A stretch of 64,000 nucleotides of DNA from Roseofilum reptotaenium CS-1145. Lineage in GTDB: Bacteria; Cyanobacteriota; Cyanobacteriia; Cyanobacteriales; Desertifilaceae. The notes beneath the pieces are model-generated. The model searched no databases. It was not told the origin of the DNA and was given only the letters and a program-made list of their open reading frames with translations. Each line of letters opens with the position of its first letter. Position 1 is the first letter of the stretch. The stretch lies in assembly GCF_028330985.1 (NCBI RefSeq), contig NZ_JAQMUE010000103.1, positions 30,869-94,868 of the forward strand, written 5' to 3'. Of the stretch, positions 45,374 through 55,299 are shown piece by piece. A program made the position numbers and the translations under genes.

Positions 45374-46543
45374 TTAAGATTCAGGTACCATCTCAGGAAT
45401 GGGATTGGGTGGTAGAGGATCTCCAGCAATGTGTGCATCGATTAATTTGACTATCCACTCGAGGGTGTATTCTGCATCCGCAACTCGATTTTCGGGGGTA
45501 ACGGCTAACCAAGCATCTAATGTCGTTTCATCGACGATCAAAAGTGGGAGTTCTAGAAATTTAGGGACTTCCTTGCCGGCTGAAATTTGTTGGGCGATCC
45601 ACACGGCTGCACCCGTTGCTCCTGGGGTTCCTGCTGCGGAAACGGTTTGATATCCATTGGCATCTCGCTGTTCTTGCCACCATTTTAATTCTTTATAACG
45701 ATTGCCCATGAGAATAATGGGCAGGGGGCGATCGGTGGCAGCAAAGGCTTGGGCAACACCATAGCCATCTCCCCCCTGGGTGACCACAGCATCAATAGAG
45801 GGAAGAGAAGGAAGAATTTTTTCAACTTCCTCTCGAGCAATTTCTTGAGTCCAACTACCGTAAACGGAAGCCACAATGTTGAGGTCAGGGAAGGTCATTA
45901 AACCGGCACGCAGAGAAGCGCTAATATCACTATCCGCGCTGGCTCCTTTGAGTCCTCGAACTTCTAAGAGATTCCCTTGTTTGAGTCGGTTGCCGAGATA
46001 GGTGGCTTGCAGGGCACCGTAATCATTCCATACATTGGTGATATTGTAAGCACAGGGTTCGCTGAGGGTATTTCCCGCACCAATGATAATCACCCCTGCT
46101 TCGCAAGCCGATCTCACAGCAGGGTTGAGTGCGGTTACTGAAGCGGCTTCCATCACAATGGCATTGTATCCCTCGTCAACCAATTGTTGAACCTGTTTGA
46201 TTTGTTTCTCAGTGCTTCGCTCTGCATCCAAAACAACATACTCAGCAAGCAATCCTTGCTTTTTCGCTTGGCGAGCGGCTTTTTCAAAGGCTTCTACACT
46301 GGTTGTTCGATAGGTTGAACGATCCAAAAAGGACATGGATAGGGCAATTTTCATATCGGAGGTATCTCCCGTGACAATCCCCGTTCCATCACTATGGGTT
46401 GTCGCCGATTCTTGGGCAATGGGTTCTTCGGGTTGGGATTGACAACCAGGTAGAACAAAAGTGAAGATGAAGAAGAATAATATTCCTTGCAAAAATAAAA
46501 AACCGGGTTTCGCGCTTGCTTTATCAGGATAGCTTTTAAGCAT
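45374..46543 (-). CDS. periplasmic sugar-binding lipoprotein (Peripla_BP_4 type)
   Basis: The product is 389 aa. It begins with a lipoprotein signal (hydrophobic 15-30, lipobox VLPGC with C33), then a type I periplasmic binding fold: KIALSMSFLDRSTYRTTSVEAF, a QLVDEGYNAIVMEAAS loop and a DAVVTQGGDGYG segment. Such proteins bind monosaccharides or autoinducers. No ABC permease genes are adjacent; instead a hybrid kinase follows 86 bases downstream. A sensory rather than transport role is therefore inferred. Confidence 0.8.
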   Translation of the reverse strand: MLKSYPDKASAKPGFLFLQGILFFFIFTFVLPGCQSQPEEPIAQESATTHSDGTGIVTGDTSDMKIALSMSFLDRSTYRTTSVEAFEKAARQAKKQGLLAEYVVLDAERSTEKQIKQVQQLVDEGYNAIVMEAASVTALNPAVRSACEAGVIIIGAGNTLSEPCAYNITNVWNDYGALQATYLGNRLKQGNLLEVRGLKGASADSDISASLRAGLMTFPDLNIVASVYGSWTQEIAREEVEKILPSLPSIDAVVTQGGDGYGVAQAFAATDRPLPIILMGNRYKELKWWQEQRDANGYQTVSAAGTPGATGAAVWIAQQISAGKEVPKFLELPLLIVDETTLDAWLAVTPENRVADAEYTLEWIVKLIDAHIAGDPLPPNPIPEMVPES

Positions 46544-47354
46544 AAATACTCGTGTTCTTTGTTTTCATCATAATTAAAGTTTAACAAAATAGAGAATAGG
46601 AACGAATGGCAATAGAACATTTCCTAACTCTCCCTTTCACGGCTATAGCAACTATCCTAAAAGCGGGTGTAAAGCTACCATGCACCTAAATCACATCCTG
46701 TGATAAATATTGTTGCAATAAAGTCTCAATTTCTTCTATTTTAAACTCTTCGGCAAGTTCGAGAAGAGGAGCAACAAACTCTTGATAGGAGCTATCCAAT
46801 TTTTCCAGTCGATCGCAGATACTGAATAGATCGGCTTTGAGAGCAAGATCGATTAATATTTTGAGGTCTTCGGGGGGAGGAATAAGTATATCTCCCGTTT
46901 GTACCCCTTGTTGGTTTCTTGACAATATTTCTGATTTTTCTTGCTCGTTGTAAAGCCATTCTAAATTCAGACATTCCGAGAGTACTGCCAAGAGATCCTG
47001 AGCATCGACAGGTTTGGCTAAGAAGCGATCGCCACCTTCATCAAGGGCTTTTTGTTGGTCGGCTGGGGTGACAGATGCAGAGGAGACAACGATCTTATAA
47101 TGCCGTAAGTCCTCGGCAGCCCGAATGCGTTTGAGCAATTCAAAGCCATCCATTACAGGCATGACAAGGTCAGTAATCAATAAATCGGGTTGCTCTTCCC
47201 GCAGGAGTTTTAACCCTTCTTCTCCATTTTCTGCCTCAAGGGTTTCAAATCCCAGGGGTTCGATGAGGTTGGACACCACAGCGCGATTTTCCCAACGGTC
47301 ATCGACAATCAGGATAGTCCGACGTTCTCCTGCATAGCCGATAATGCGATCGCG

Positions 47355-47400
47355 CCAGTGATGTCCAGCATTATCACACCAGCGATGTCCAGCATTATCG
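47355..47400 (-). repeat. 24-bp tandem duplication between HATPase and receiver
   Basis: Two copies of a 24-base unit encode DNAGHRWC and DNAGHHWR. The paralogue at 55.3-58.0 kb has one related copy (DNARYHWR, DNA about 55951-55979); the paralogue at 50.2-52.9 kb has none. The linker therefore changes length by in-frame repeat gain or loss. Confidence 0.75.
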
Positions 47401-48319
47401 CTCTGGTGAATTTCCCTCTGTTTTTGTGCCCAATCCTCTATTCTGGGGACATCAATAACAAAAGAGAATTCACTGCCTTGACCCAGTTGGCTTTTCACTT
47501 CAATGGTTCCCCCCATCAGATTCACAATACGCTGAGAGATGGCGAGTCCGAGTCCAGTGCCTTCTGATTGTTTTTGGCGATCGCCGACCTGTTCAAATTC
47601 TTCAAACAGTTTAGCCAGATCCCCTTCAGTGATACCGACTCCAGTATCCGTGACTTGAAAGAAAAGCTTAGTATCTGTCTCAGATTGTTGCAATACATCG
47701 ATTCGCAGGGTGACAGTACCCGAATCAGTAAACTTAATGGCATTACCGAGCAAATTAATCAGAACCTGACGCAGGCGTTTTTGATCAATAGAAATGCCAT
47801 CTGGCAAGCGGGTACTGGGTTGATAAATAAAATCAAGACCTTTTTGTTCAGCTTTGATTTTGCACATTTCTACAACACTTTGGAGTAAAGCAGGGAAATG
47901 GACGGGAACCGGCAATATTTCCAGTTTTCGAGCTTCGATTTTGGCCAGATCGAGAATATCATTAATTAAAGTTAGCAGATGATAACCACATTGATAAATA
48001 ACATCCACCTGCTTTTTTTCTCTCGGGGGTAAAACACGAGATCGCTCTAAGATTTGGGCATAGCCAAGGATACCATTGAGGGGAGTTCGCAATTCGTGGC
48101 TCATGTTAGCAATAAAAGTACTTTTGGCTTGATTAGCAACTTCTGCTTTTTCTTTTGCCGCTTGCAATTCAACTTCTAAGACTTTGCGCTGTTCAATCTC
48201 CCGCGTTAGGGTTTGATTTCAACAGAAAATAACGATAACACCTGTCCTTCCTCCCATGGCTACAAAAATCAACCATTTAGGAATCGTTTCCTTGACTAAT
48301 TCTTTGCCTCCATACCAAT

Positions 48320-49348
48320 TACAGCGCAAAGCGCTGTAATTGGTATACAGTAAAGAAATAGAGATTATGGAGTAGATGATGAAAGCATATAGCGTAGACT
48401 TACGAGAAAAAATCGTTAAAGCGCATCTAGTAGAAAACTACTCAATTAGACAAGTTGCCGCGAGATTTTCAGTGAGTAAAAATTTAGTTCACAAGTTGGT
48501 CAAACAACAAAAAACAGAAGGAAATGTAGAGCCAAAACGCAGAGGCAAGCCCCAGTTTAGTCATCTGACAAGTGTTGAAGCTCAAGAGCAAGTGAAAGCC
48601 TTAGTAGAAAAACATATAGATGCCACTCTAAGGGAACTGTGTGAATTCTTTGCCGAAGCGACTGGTAATTGGGTAAGTCCGACAGCCCTGTGTCGCTGTT
48701 TACAGAAATTAGGGTTATCTCGTAAAAAAAAACGAGGCATAGCAGTCAAGCGGCAACAGAAAGAGTACAAAAACTAAGAGTAGAATATTGGGAAAAAATC
48801 AAAGAAATAAAGCCAGAAGACCTGGTATTTATAGATGAATCGGGTATTCTCTTAGGAAGAAGTCGTGCTTATGGTCGTTCAGAAAAAGGGACAAGAGTCA
48901 GAGAACTTAAACCTTATTATCGAGGAGCGAAAATCACTCTTGTAGGAGCCATTAGTCAGCAGGAAGTTTTAGCATTAATGACTCTTGATGGCTCATTAGA
49001 TGGGGAGGCATTTAAGGTGTTTATCAATGATTTTATCCTGCCTAAATTATGGCCAGGTGCCGTCGTTGTGATGGATAATTTACCGGTTCATAAACTTGCC
49101 TCAATTGTCTCTAAAATTGAAGCGGTGGGTGCTAGTGTCATCTATTTATCTCCTTATTCTCCAGATTTTAATCCCATTGAAATGTGGTGGTCACAACTGA
49201 AGTCTTTTGTCTTCGCTTTTGCTCCTACTACCCGTGCTATGATTGATGTTCTTCTGTCCGTAGCTCTTAAGTTGATCGATCCTGAACCTTTAAAAAACTG
49301 GTTTACTCATTGTTGTTACTGTCCCTCATAACAGCGCAAAGCGCTGTA
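48320..49348 (+). mobile_element. IS630-family insertion sequence
   Basis: The element is about 1.03 kb, flanked by TA on both sides (48320-48321 and 49347-49348), the target duplication of IS630/Tc1 elements. Both ends carry the hairpin-forming sequence CAGCGCAAAGCGCTG. At the left end this is further embedded in an ATTGGTAT-flanked palindrome. It carries one transposase split by a frameshift site. Insertion is into a hybrid kinase gene on the opposite strand. Confidence 0.88.
48376..49331 (+). CDS. IS630-family transposase expressed by frameshifting
   Basis: The 5' frame (48376-48777) encodes an N-terminal helix-turn-helix (MKAYSVDLREKIVKAH...IRQVAARFSVSKNLVHKLVKQ). The 3' frame encodes the DDE catalytic core: D in VFIDESG, D in VVMDNLPVHK and E in NPIEMWWSQLK. 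A nine-A tract (48724-48732) lets a -1 shift give a continuous ...SRKKKTRHSSQAATERVQKL... product of about 318 aa. This is a normal control device in the family, not damage. All three catalytic residues are intact, so the element may be active. Confidence 0.85.
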
Positions 49349-50165
49349 TTATAAGACTCATAATAAATAGATTGTCGATCTTCTTTCCATTGCTTGAGAT
49401 AACCATCAATCGTTTCACGAAGATCAGCATATTTATTTTCTGGAGTAGCAAACGTCGAGCGAGTTGGATGAAAAACGATAGCAGTTCTTTCAATTCGATA
49501 CTTTTCTTCTTCAAGATATCCGAACGTACTATTAATAACCCCAGCATCTACTTCTCCACTTTCTACTAATTCTAAAACTGTTGGTGCTTCTGCTACATCA
49601 ATTACTTCAGGTTGAATCCCAAAATCACGAGTCATTGCCTTGAAATTACGATTGTGGATACTTCCTGAAACTGCGGCAACTCGCTTTCGGTCTAAATCAG
49701 GTAAAATTTTTATATCGCTATTCGGTGCTACATAAACCGTCCCCCACTTAACGGCTACAGGTTCATTAACAAAATCAAAAATTTGGTCTCGTTTTTCTGA
49801 ATAAGAAATAGAGGCCAGTAAGTTGATCTCGTTATTCTCTAGCTTTTTGAGTAAGATTTTCCAGTCTTCATGTATATATTTGATGTCCCATTTCTCTCGT
49901 CTGGCAATTTCTTCTAATAAATCGACAAATAATCCTTTAGGGACTCCACTCTCATCAAAAAAAACACCAGGAGGGTTATCTGTGAACCCGACCTTTATGG
50001 TTTGTCTTGCTTGGGCAAGCTCCATAAAAAAAACACCAGATAAACCAAAGACTATCATTGAAAGAATACGAATCCGAGAAAACATGAGATTGCCCATATG
50101 TTTTTGTTTATTTATGAATTTTAACGTCAATGTATATGAAGACTCTGGTTTCTATTTTATGATTT

Positions 50166-52868
50166 TCATTCTTCTCGATCTAGGTATTGTTTTAATAAAG
50201 TCTCAACTTCTTCTATTTTAAACTCTTTGGTAAGTTCAAGAAGAGGGGCAGCAAACTCTTGATAGCAGCTATCCAACCTTTCAAGTCGATCGCAGATGCT
50301 GAATAGATCGGCGTTGAGAGCGAGATCGATTAATATCGTGAGGTCTTCAGGAGGAGGAATCGGTATATCTCTCCTTTGTGCCCCTTGTCTGCTGCTTTTT
50401 GGTGAAAAATCTGATTCTTCTTGCTCTTCGTACAGCCATTCTAAATGCAAACATTCCGAGAGTGCGGCAAAGAGATCCTTGATATTGATGGGTTTGGCTA
50501 AGAAGCGATCGCCACCCCCATCCAGGGCCTTTTGTTTGTCAGCTTGGGTAACAGATGCCGAAGAAACAACAATCTTATAATGCTGCAAGTCCTCCGTAGT
50601 GCGAATGTGTTTGAGCAATTTAAAACCATCCATCACGGGCATAGCAAGGTCAGTAATTAATAAATCCGGTTGTTGCTCTCGCAGCATTTTTAACCCTTCT
50701 TCTCCATTTTCTGCCTCAAGGGTTGTGAATCCGAGGGGGTTGAGGAGGTTGGAAAGGACAGCTCGATTCTCCCAATGGTCATCGATAATCAGGATACTAC
50801 GGCGTTCTCCTTTGTAGCCAATAATGCGAGAGTTGCTTTCAATCCCTCGGTAGGGTTGTACCCAATCATCAACTAAGGGAAGATCGAGGGTGAAGGAAAA
50901 TTCACTGCCTTGGCCGAGTTCACTGGTGACTTCGATTTGTCCTCCCATAAGATGGACAATACGTTCAGAAATGGCTAGTCCCAGTCCAGTTCCTTCTGCT
51001 TTTTTCTGGACATCGCCGACCTGCTCGAACGCTTCAAACAGTTTCGTCCTATCTTCTAGGGCGATCCCTACCCCTGTATCCCTTACTTGAACCAGTAGGG
51101 TTGCCTTAGTTTCGGACAAGTCCACCACATCCACCAATAGGCTCACTGAACCGCGCTCAGTAAATTTGATGGCATTCCCAAGCAGATTAAGTAAGACTTG
51201 TCGCAGTCGCTTGTCGTCGATGGATACGCTCTCTGGGAGACGGGAACTGGTTTGATAGATAAATTCAAGTCCTTTCAGTTCAGCGCGAATTTGGCACATC
51301 TGCGCCAGGTTTTGTAAAAAGGAGGGGAGATGAAGAGGTTTAGGGACTAACTCCAGTTTGCGAGCTTCAATTTTAGAGAGGTCTAAAACATCATTAATCA
51401 GACTGAGCAAATGAGTGCCACATTGATGAATGATATTCACTCCATCCCGTTGCTGTTGCGTAGGGAGTTCGGTGTAGGACAAAATTTGAGCGTAGCCAAG
51501 AATGCCATTTAGAGGCGTGCGAAGTTCGTGGCTGATGTTGGCCAGGAATTCGCTCTTGGCGTGATTGGCTGAATCGGCTTCTTCTTTGGCCACTTGCAAT
51601 TCCAAGGTTCGCTCTCGTACTCGTTGTTCGAGAGTATCAATGGAAGAACGCAGTTGTGCAGTCATAGTATTGAACGTGCGAGCTAATTCGCCAATTTCAT
51701 TGTCCGATACAATGTCGGCATGAGCGTTTAAATTGCCATCGGTGATTTGCTTGGCGATCGCCGTCAATCGTCGAATGGGAGACGAAATCACATGGGCTAT
51801 ACCAAATCCTACCCCAATAGCGGCAAGGGTCGTTCCCAAAGCAAGAATGAGGTTATTGCGGGTTTGAATGTTTATCGGTTGGAGTAAAACGGATTTTGGG
51901 CGTAAATAAGCAACTTTCCACGGTTGGATTTGGCTCAGTGAGATCGCTCCAGCATATTCTATATTCTTTTCTTGGGAAAGAATGGTCGTGAAGTAGGGGC
52001 GATCGGGGTTAAAATTAGCAGAAAATTCGTCAAATTGTGTCAGTTGAGTTGCGAGATCGGTAGGTAGGGATGAAGGCAAGCGATACATGGCCTGTAGCTC
52101 CTGAATAGTTTCCGATTCGGGAGGGGCAAGGAACTGAAAGCGCAGTTCTTGAGGCAAGCCACCATCATCGCGATAGCCTTGGGCCAAGCGCAAATTGTGG
52201 TTATCGAGTAAGAGAGCAAACGAAAGAGAACCCGCTAAATTCTCATGTTCGAGTATGAGATGTTGAAGTTTAGCCGCGCTGTACTGACTGCGTAGGACAC
52301 CCATTACTTCTCCCGTTTGGCGATCGCGGATAGACTGGCTGAAATAGAGGTAAGGTTGGCCATCAACCTCAGAAAATTCGATGTTGGAAACAATAGGTTC
52401 TCCCGTTTCGAGGGCAATTTGGAAATAATTGCGATCGGACTCATCTTGTCCGATCTGAAGGGAGTAAGTATCGAGGAGGTTCCGGCCATTGGTATCGAGC
52501 AGAGCATAGGAAACTAAAAAAACTTTATCTTTCGCCATCAAGATATTTAAGCTGTTCAGAGCTTGCTCTTTCAAGATAGAATTGGGTGTACTCAAATAAG
52601 TAGCAAAGGTTTCTTGTTGCGCTTCCGTAGCAATAGCCGTTAAATTAGTGCGCACCAACACATCAAGAGTGACTACAGTTTGGGACGCAGCAGTATTAAG
52701 GGATTGATTGGCCGATTCAATCAAGTCTGTCCGTGTGGTGTGGTAATTCCACCAAGCAAATCCTGCCAAGGGAGTTAGAGCAATAAAGCAAAACACGCCT
52801 AAGAGTTGATGACGCAAACTGTAGTGATTAAAGAAATGTTCGAGAGAGAGAGCTTTCATGATTTTCAA
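50166..52868 (-). CDS. dCACHE-HAMP hybrid histidine kinase (copy A)
   Basis: The product is 900 aa: transmembrane helix (about 19-38), dCACHE sensor (about 40-335; SYALLDTNGRNLLDTY and YFQIALETGEP), second helix (about 340-362), HAMP, coiled coil, HisKA with H447 ([13 protein letters not shown]), HATPase (DTGVGIA, GTGLGLA), receiver ([12 protein letters not shown]) and helical tail. It is highly similar over its full length to the 904-aa kinase at 55.3 kb. The family-1 SBP gene ends 95 bases upstream on the same strand and is the likely signal partner. Confidence 0.92.
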   Translation of the reverse strand: MKIMKALSLEHFFNHYSLRHQLLGVFCFIALTPLAGFAWWNYHTTRTDLIESANQSLNTAASQTVVTLDVLVRTNLTAIATEAQQETFATYLSTPNSILKEQALNSLNILMAKDKVFLVSYALLDTNGRNLLDTYSLQIGQDESDRNYFQIALETGEPIVSNIEFSEVDGQPYLYFSQSIRDRQTGEVMGVLRSQYSAAKLQHLILEHENLAGSLSFALLLDNHNLRLAQGYRDDGGLPQELRFQFLAPPESETIQELQAMYRLPSSLPTDLATQLTQFDEFSANFNPDRPYFTTILSQEKNIEYAGAISLSQIQPWKVAYLRPKSVLLQPINIQTRNNLILALGTTLAAIGVGFGIAHVISSPIRRLTAIAKQITDGNLNAHADIVSDNEIGELARTFNTMTAQLRSSIDTLEQRVRERTLELQVAKEEADSANHAKSEFLANISHELRTPLNGILGYAQILSYTELPTQQQRDGVNIIHQCGTHLLSLINDVLDLSKIEARKLELVPKPLHLPSFLQNLAQMCQIRAELKGLEFIYQTSSRLPESVSIDDKRLRQVLLNLLGNAIKFTERGSVSLLVDVVDLSETKATLLVQVRDTGVGIALEDRTKLFEAFEQVGDVQKKAEGTGLGLAISERIVHLMGGQIEVTSELGQGSEFSFTLDLPLVDDWVQPYRGIESNSRIIGYKGERRSILIIDDHWENRAVLSNLLNPLGFTTLEAENGEEGLKMLREQQPDLLITDLAMPVMDGFKLLKHIRTTEDLQHYKIVVSSASVTQADKQKALDGGGDRFLAKPINIKDLFAALSECLHLEWLYEEQEESDFSPKSSRQGAQRRDIPIPPPEDLTILIDLALNADLFSICDRLERLDSCYQEFAAPLLELTKEFKIEEVETLLKQYLDREE

Positions 52869-52963
52869 TTCAAGCGCTACGCGCTAGGGAATCGGGAATC
52901 GGAAGTCAGGAGTTGAGTCTTTCCTCATTACCCACTCCCCACTCCCCAGCGTGAAGCGCTATT

Positions 52964-54418
52964 TTAAAGGGCTTCCGTTGCTCGAGCAGCAGCTTCTGCC
53001 ATTTTATACACAGTTGTTTTAGTGCTCTGTTGGTCGGTCATTAGTTTTCCCAGTTCTACTGGAAAACAATCAAAACCGAGGTCGATCCAATTAGGAAGGT
53101 GAGGTTCCGTTCCCATACGATTTTCAATGGCATCCAGGGTAACATCAAAATAGTTGGCAACTCGAGGATTGGCTCCAAACCCAAGTTGTAATCGAGGATC
53201 GCTGTAGGTGCTGCGGCGAACGCTGTTGGTTTGACTCAGAATCGTCGTGCGAGTAATCACATCCGGACTGGTGAGCCATTGCAAAAATACCCATGCCGCA
53301 TCTGGGTTTTTGCTATAACGAGAGAGTGCCAGGCTACTCCCTCCTTGATGGCTAATACCCGGAACTTCGCCAAAGCCGCATTCGCTGGCAGGACGCAGGG
53401 TAACTTCTTGGGGACAAGGAGCCACTGCTACTCTTCCCGATATTGGGGAGCCAGATGAGCTTTCAAACCATGGAAACCATTCTCCCCAAGAAATCATGAT
53501 AGCGGCGCGACCTTGGCGAAAGGCTTCTGCTTCCCCATACCAATCCCAGGTTGTTGCAGCCGGAGGAGCATAGGGTCGTTGAGCGAGCATGTATTCGATT
53601 CCGGCGATCGCCCGATCGTCGTTAATGGCTGGAGTTCCATCTGCATAATAAATCGATCCACCATGGGCCCACAACCAAGCTGTCATATTACAATGTAGGC
53701 TGTAATGCCCTACTTTCCACTGTCCTAGCGTTCCATAGATTTGAGGCGCTTTGGCTTCGCTAATCGCTTTGATCGTCGCCAAGTACTCTATCATTGTCGT
53801 TGGAACAGATAACCCCAATTCTTCCAAAACATCCGGGCGGTAGAACATAATAAAAATAGGGATGTCGTAGGGAATTGCAGCCAAGTTTCCTTGATAAGAT
53901 GCAACATTAGCCACCAAAGACTGGAAAAAATCCTCAAAATCATAGTTGGGATATCGCAGCTCACTGTTTTCCAGCAATTCTTTGGGATTGACCCCAATAT
54001 TAACAAAACGACCGATCCAAGCCTGATCCCAATACATGATGTCGTAGGTTCCCGCTTCTCTAGCTATGTCTTGCTCGATTCGTCCCAGAACGCGATCGAG
54101 GGGCAGTATATCCCATTGCACGTCGATTCCCGTTAGGGGAGTAAATTCATCTTGCATCAATTCCCAAGCTGCTTTTGTAGCAGGGACATCTTCTATGATT
54201 AATCGTAGAGTTGTGCCGGAAAAGGTTTTTCCGACATCTTTGAGAAAGTAATAGGCATCGGTTCCGATGACACCTGCCGATTCCAAACCGCGCGTCTCTT
54301 CTACGGATAATTGAAGGAGAGAAGATGGGGACAAACGACGGCAGGCTTTCAATGCAGAAGTGGCGCTCCATCCCAATGCGGCTGATGTTCCCCAGTGCAA
54401 GACATCACGTCTTTTCAT
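52964..54418 (-). CDS. family-1 extracellular solute-binding protein, Tat-type signal
   Basis: The product is 484 aa. The N-terminus MKRRDVLHWGTSAALG is a twin-arginine-like signal. The rest is an SBP_bac_1 type sugar-binding protein (GIDVQWDILPLDRVLGRIEQDI, YDIMYWDQAWIGRF, a WGEWFPWF segment and the WVFLQWL motif). No ABC permease is adjacent; a hybrid kinase is 95 bases downstream. It probably senses or presents a carbohydrate to that kinase. The C-terminal third is duplicated as a fragment at 58.0-58.5 kb. Confidence 0.85.
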   Translation of the reverse strand: MKRRDVLHWGTSAALGWSATSALKACRRLSPSSLLQLSVEETRGLESAGVIGTDAYYFLKDVGKTFSGTTLRLIIEDVPATKAAWELMQDEFTPLTGIDVQWDILPLDRVLGRIEQDIAREAGTYDIMYWDQAWIGRFVNIGVNPKELLENSELRYPNYDFEDFFQSLVANVASYQGNLAAIPYDIPIFIMFYRPDVLEELGLSVPTTMIEYLATIKAISEAKAPQIYGTLGQWKVGHYSLHCNMTAWLWAHGGSIYYADGTPAINDDRAIAGIEYMLAQRPYAPPAATTWDWYGEAEAFRQGRAAIMISWGEWFPWFESSSGSPISGRVAVAPCPQEVTLRPASECGFGEVPGISHQGGSSLALSRYSKNPDAAWVFLQWLTSPDVITRTTILSQTNSVRRSTYSDPRLQLGFGANPRVANYFDVTLDAIENRMGTEPHLPNWIDLGFDCFPVELGKLMTDQQSTKTTVYKMAEAAARATEAL

Positions 54419-54558
54419 AGTTTAATCTCTTATATCATTTTTGGTGTTTCAGGACAAGGAGTATGGGGGGCTTTCGAGTTTACAGAGAATTAACCCTTGA
54501 TTCCCCCAACTGGCGATCGCGCCAAACAAAACATGGCGCTGGCGAGGCTTGAATGGTT

Positions 54559-54874
54559 TTAGCAGAGGTCTATTGAGTCAGACTTGATATTCTTCAAAGG
54601 AAGAGAAATCATCAATTCTGTACCTTGTCCCAATTCTGAAGAACAAATTAGGGTTCCACCCTGTTTTTCTGTGACAATTTGACGGGCGATAGCCAGCCCT
54701 AATCCCGTCCCTTTTCCTATGGATTTAGTTGTGAAAAATTGCTCAAATATTCGAGATTTAATTTGAGGGGATATCCCCACTCCATTATCTTTGATTTTAA
54801 CGCAAATCAATGACTTTTTGTCCCTCGTATTTATTTCAGTATGAAGACTAATTTTAGGTCGTTCTATATGTTCC
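54559..54874 (-). pseudogene. C-terminal HATPase remnant of a histidine kinase
   Basis: Residues ICVKIKDNGVGISPQIKSRI and [14 protein letters not shown] are the N/G boxes of a HATPase domain. The frame can be followed upstream through NQTEYPKEHIERPKISLHTE into the end of the adjacent receiver gene, where it is out of phase. There is no HisKA or complete ATP-binding domain, so the protein cannot function as a kinase. Confidence 0.65.
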
Positions 54875-55274
54875 TTCGGATACTCTGTTTGATTCCTGTA
54901 TTTAGATTAATATGAACTTTAATGCGAGCCAAAAGTTCGGTATGATCGAAGGGTTTTGTGATATAGTCAACGCCCCCCATTTCCAATCCTTTAACCTTAT
55001 TGATAGCATCGGAAAGTGCGGTAATAAAAATAACAGGAATATGTTGGGTTTGGGGATCTGCTTTGAGACGGCGACAGGTTTCAAAACCATCGATACCAGG
55101 CATTTGGATATCAAGAAGAATTAAATCGGGCTGATAGTGTTGCAATCGTTTAAGAGCGCGATCGCCATCAATAGCTGTGGCAACAGTGTATCCCGCATTA
55201 TTTAACGTTTCGCTAATGACTTTTAGATTGGCGGGGGTATCATCAACCGCTAAAATTTGTCCTTTATTTGACAT
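54864..55274 (-). CDS. single-domain response regulator, truncated hybrid kinase
   Basis: The product is 136 aa: a complete receiver (ILAVDDTPANLKV, LILLDIQMPGIDGF, KPFDHTELLARIKVHINL) followed by a short unrelated tail. The ending ARIKVHINL normally leads into a coiled coil and kinase core. The HATPase remnant immediately downstream suggests that the middle of a REC-HisKA-HATPase gene was deleted. The receiver may still be phosphorylated by the hybrid kinase 26 bases upstream on the same strand. Confidence 0.7.
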   Translation of the reverse strand: MSNKGQILAVDDTPANLKVISETLNNAGYTVATAIDGDRALKRLQHYQPDLILLDIQMPGIDGFETCRRLKADPQTQHIPVIFITALSDAINKVKGLEMGGVDYITKPFDHTELLARIKVHINLNTGIKQSIRRNI

Positions 55275-55299
55275 AATTATTCTCTTGGTTAACGTTCTC

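Larger units (their letters stand above)
46686..50097 (-). pseudogene. SBP_bac_3-hybrid kinase gene split by an IS630 insertion
   Basis: The two halves of one gene flank the insertion. The upstream half (50097 down to 49349) encodes a signal peptide and a polar-amino-acid-type SBP (TIKVGFTDNPPGVFFDESG). The downstream half (48319 down to 46686) encodes a transmembrane helix, HisKA ([10 protein letters not shown]), HATPase, receiver and helical tail. Removing 48322-49348, leaving one TA, joins the frames exactly: YYESYNNWYGGKELVKE then a helix. A further TGA at 48219-48221 interrupts the helix. The 3' half could be translated from TTG 48167 as a 493-aa soluble kinase, but a functional product is doubtful. 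Confidence 0.82.

Noticed and set aside
46686..48167. 493-aa soluble hybrid kinase starting at TTG 48167 as a normal gene
   Set aside because: The start lies within the coiled coil of a longer gene whose upstream half continues in frame beyond the IS630 element. It is better described as the 3' part of a pseudogene.
48376..48777. frameshift in the transposase as an inactivating mutation
   Set aside because: The shift occurs at a nine-A tract and both frames are otherwise intact, as is normal for IS630-family programmed frameshifting.
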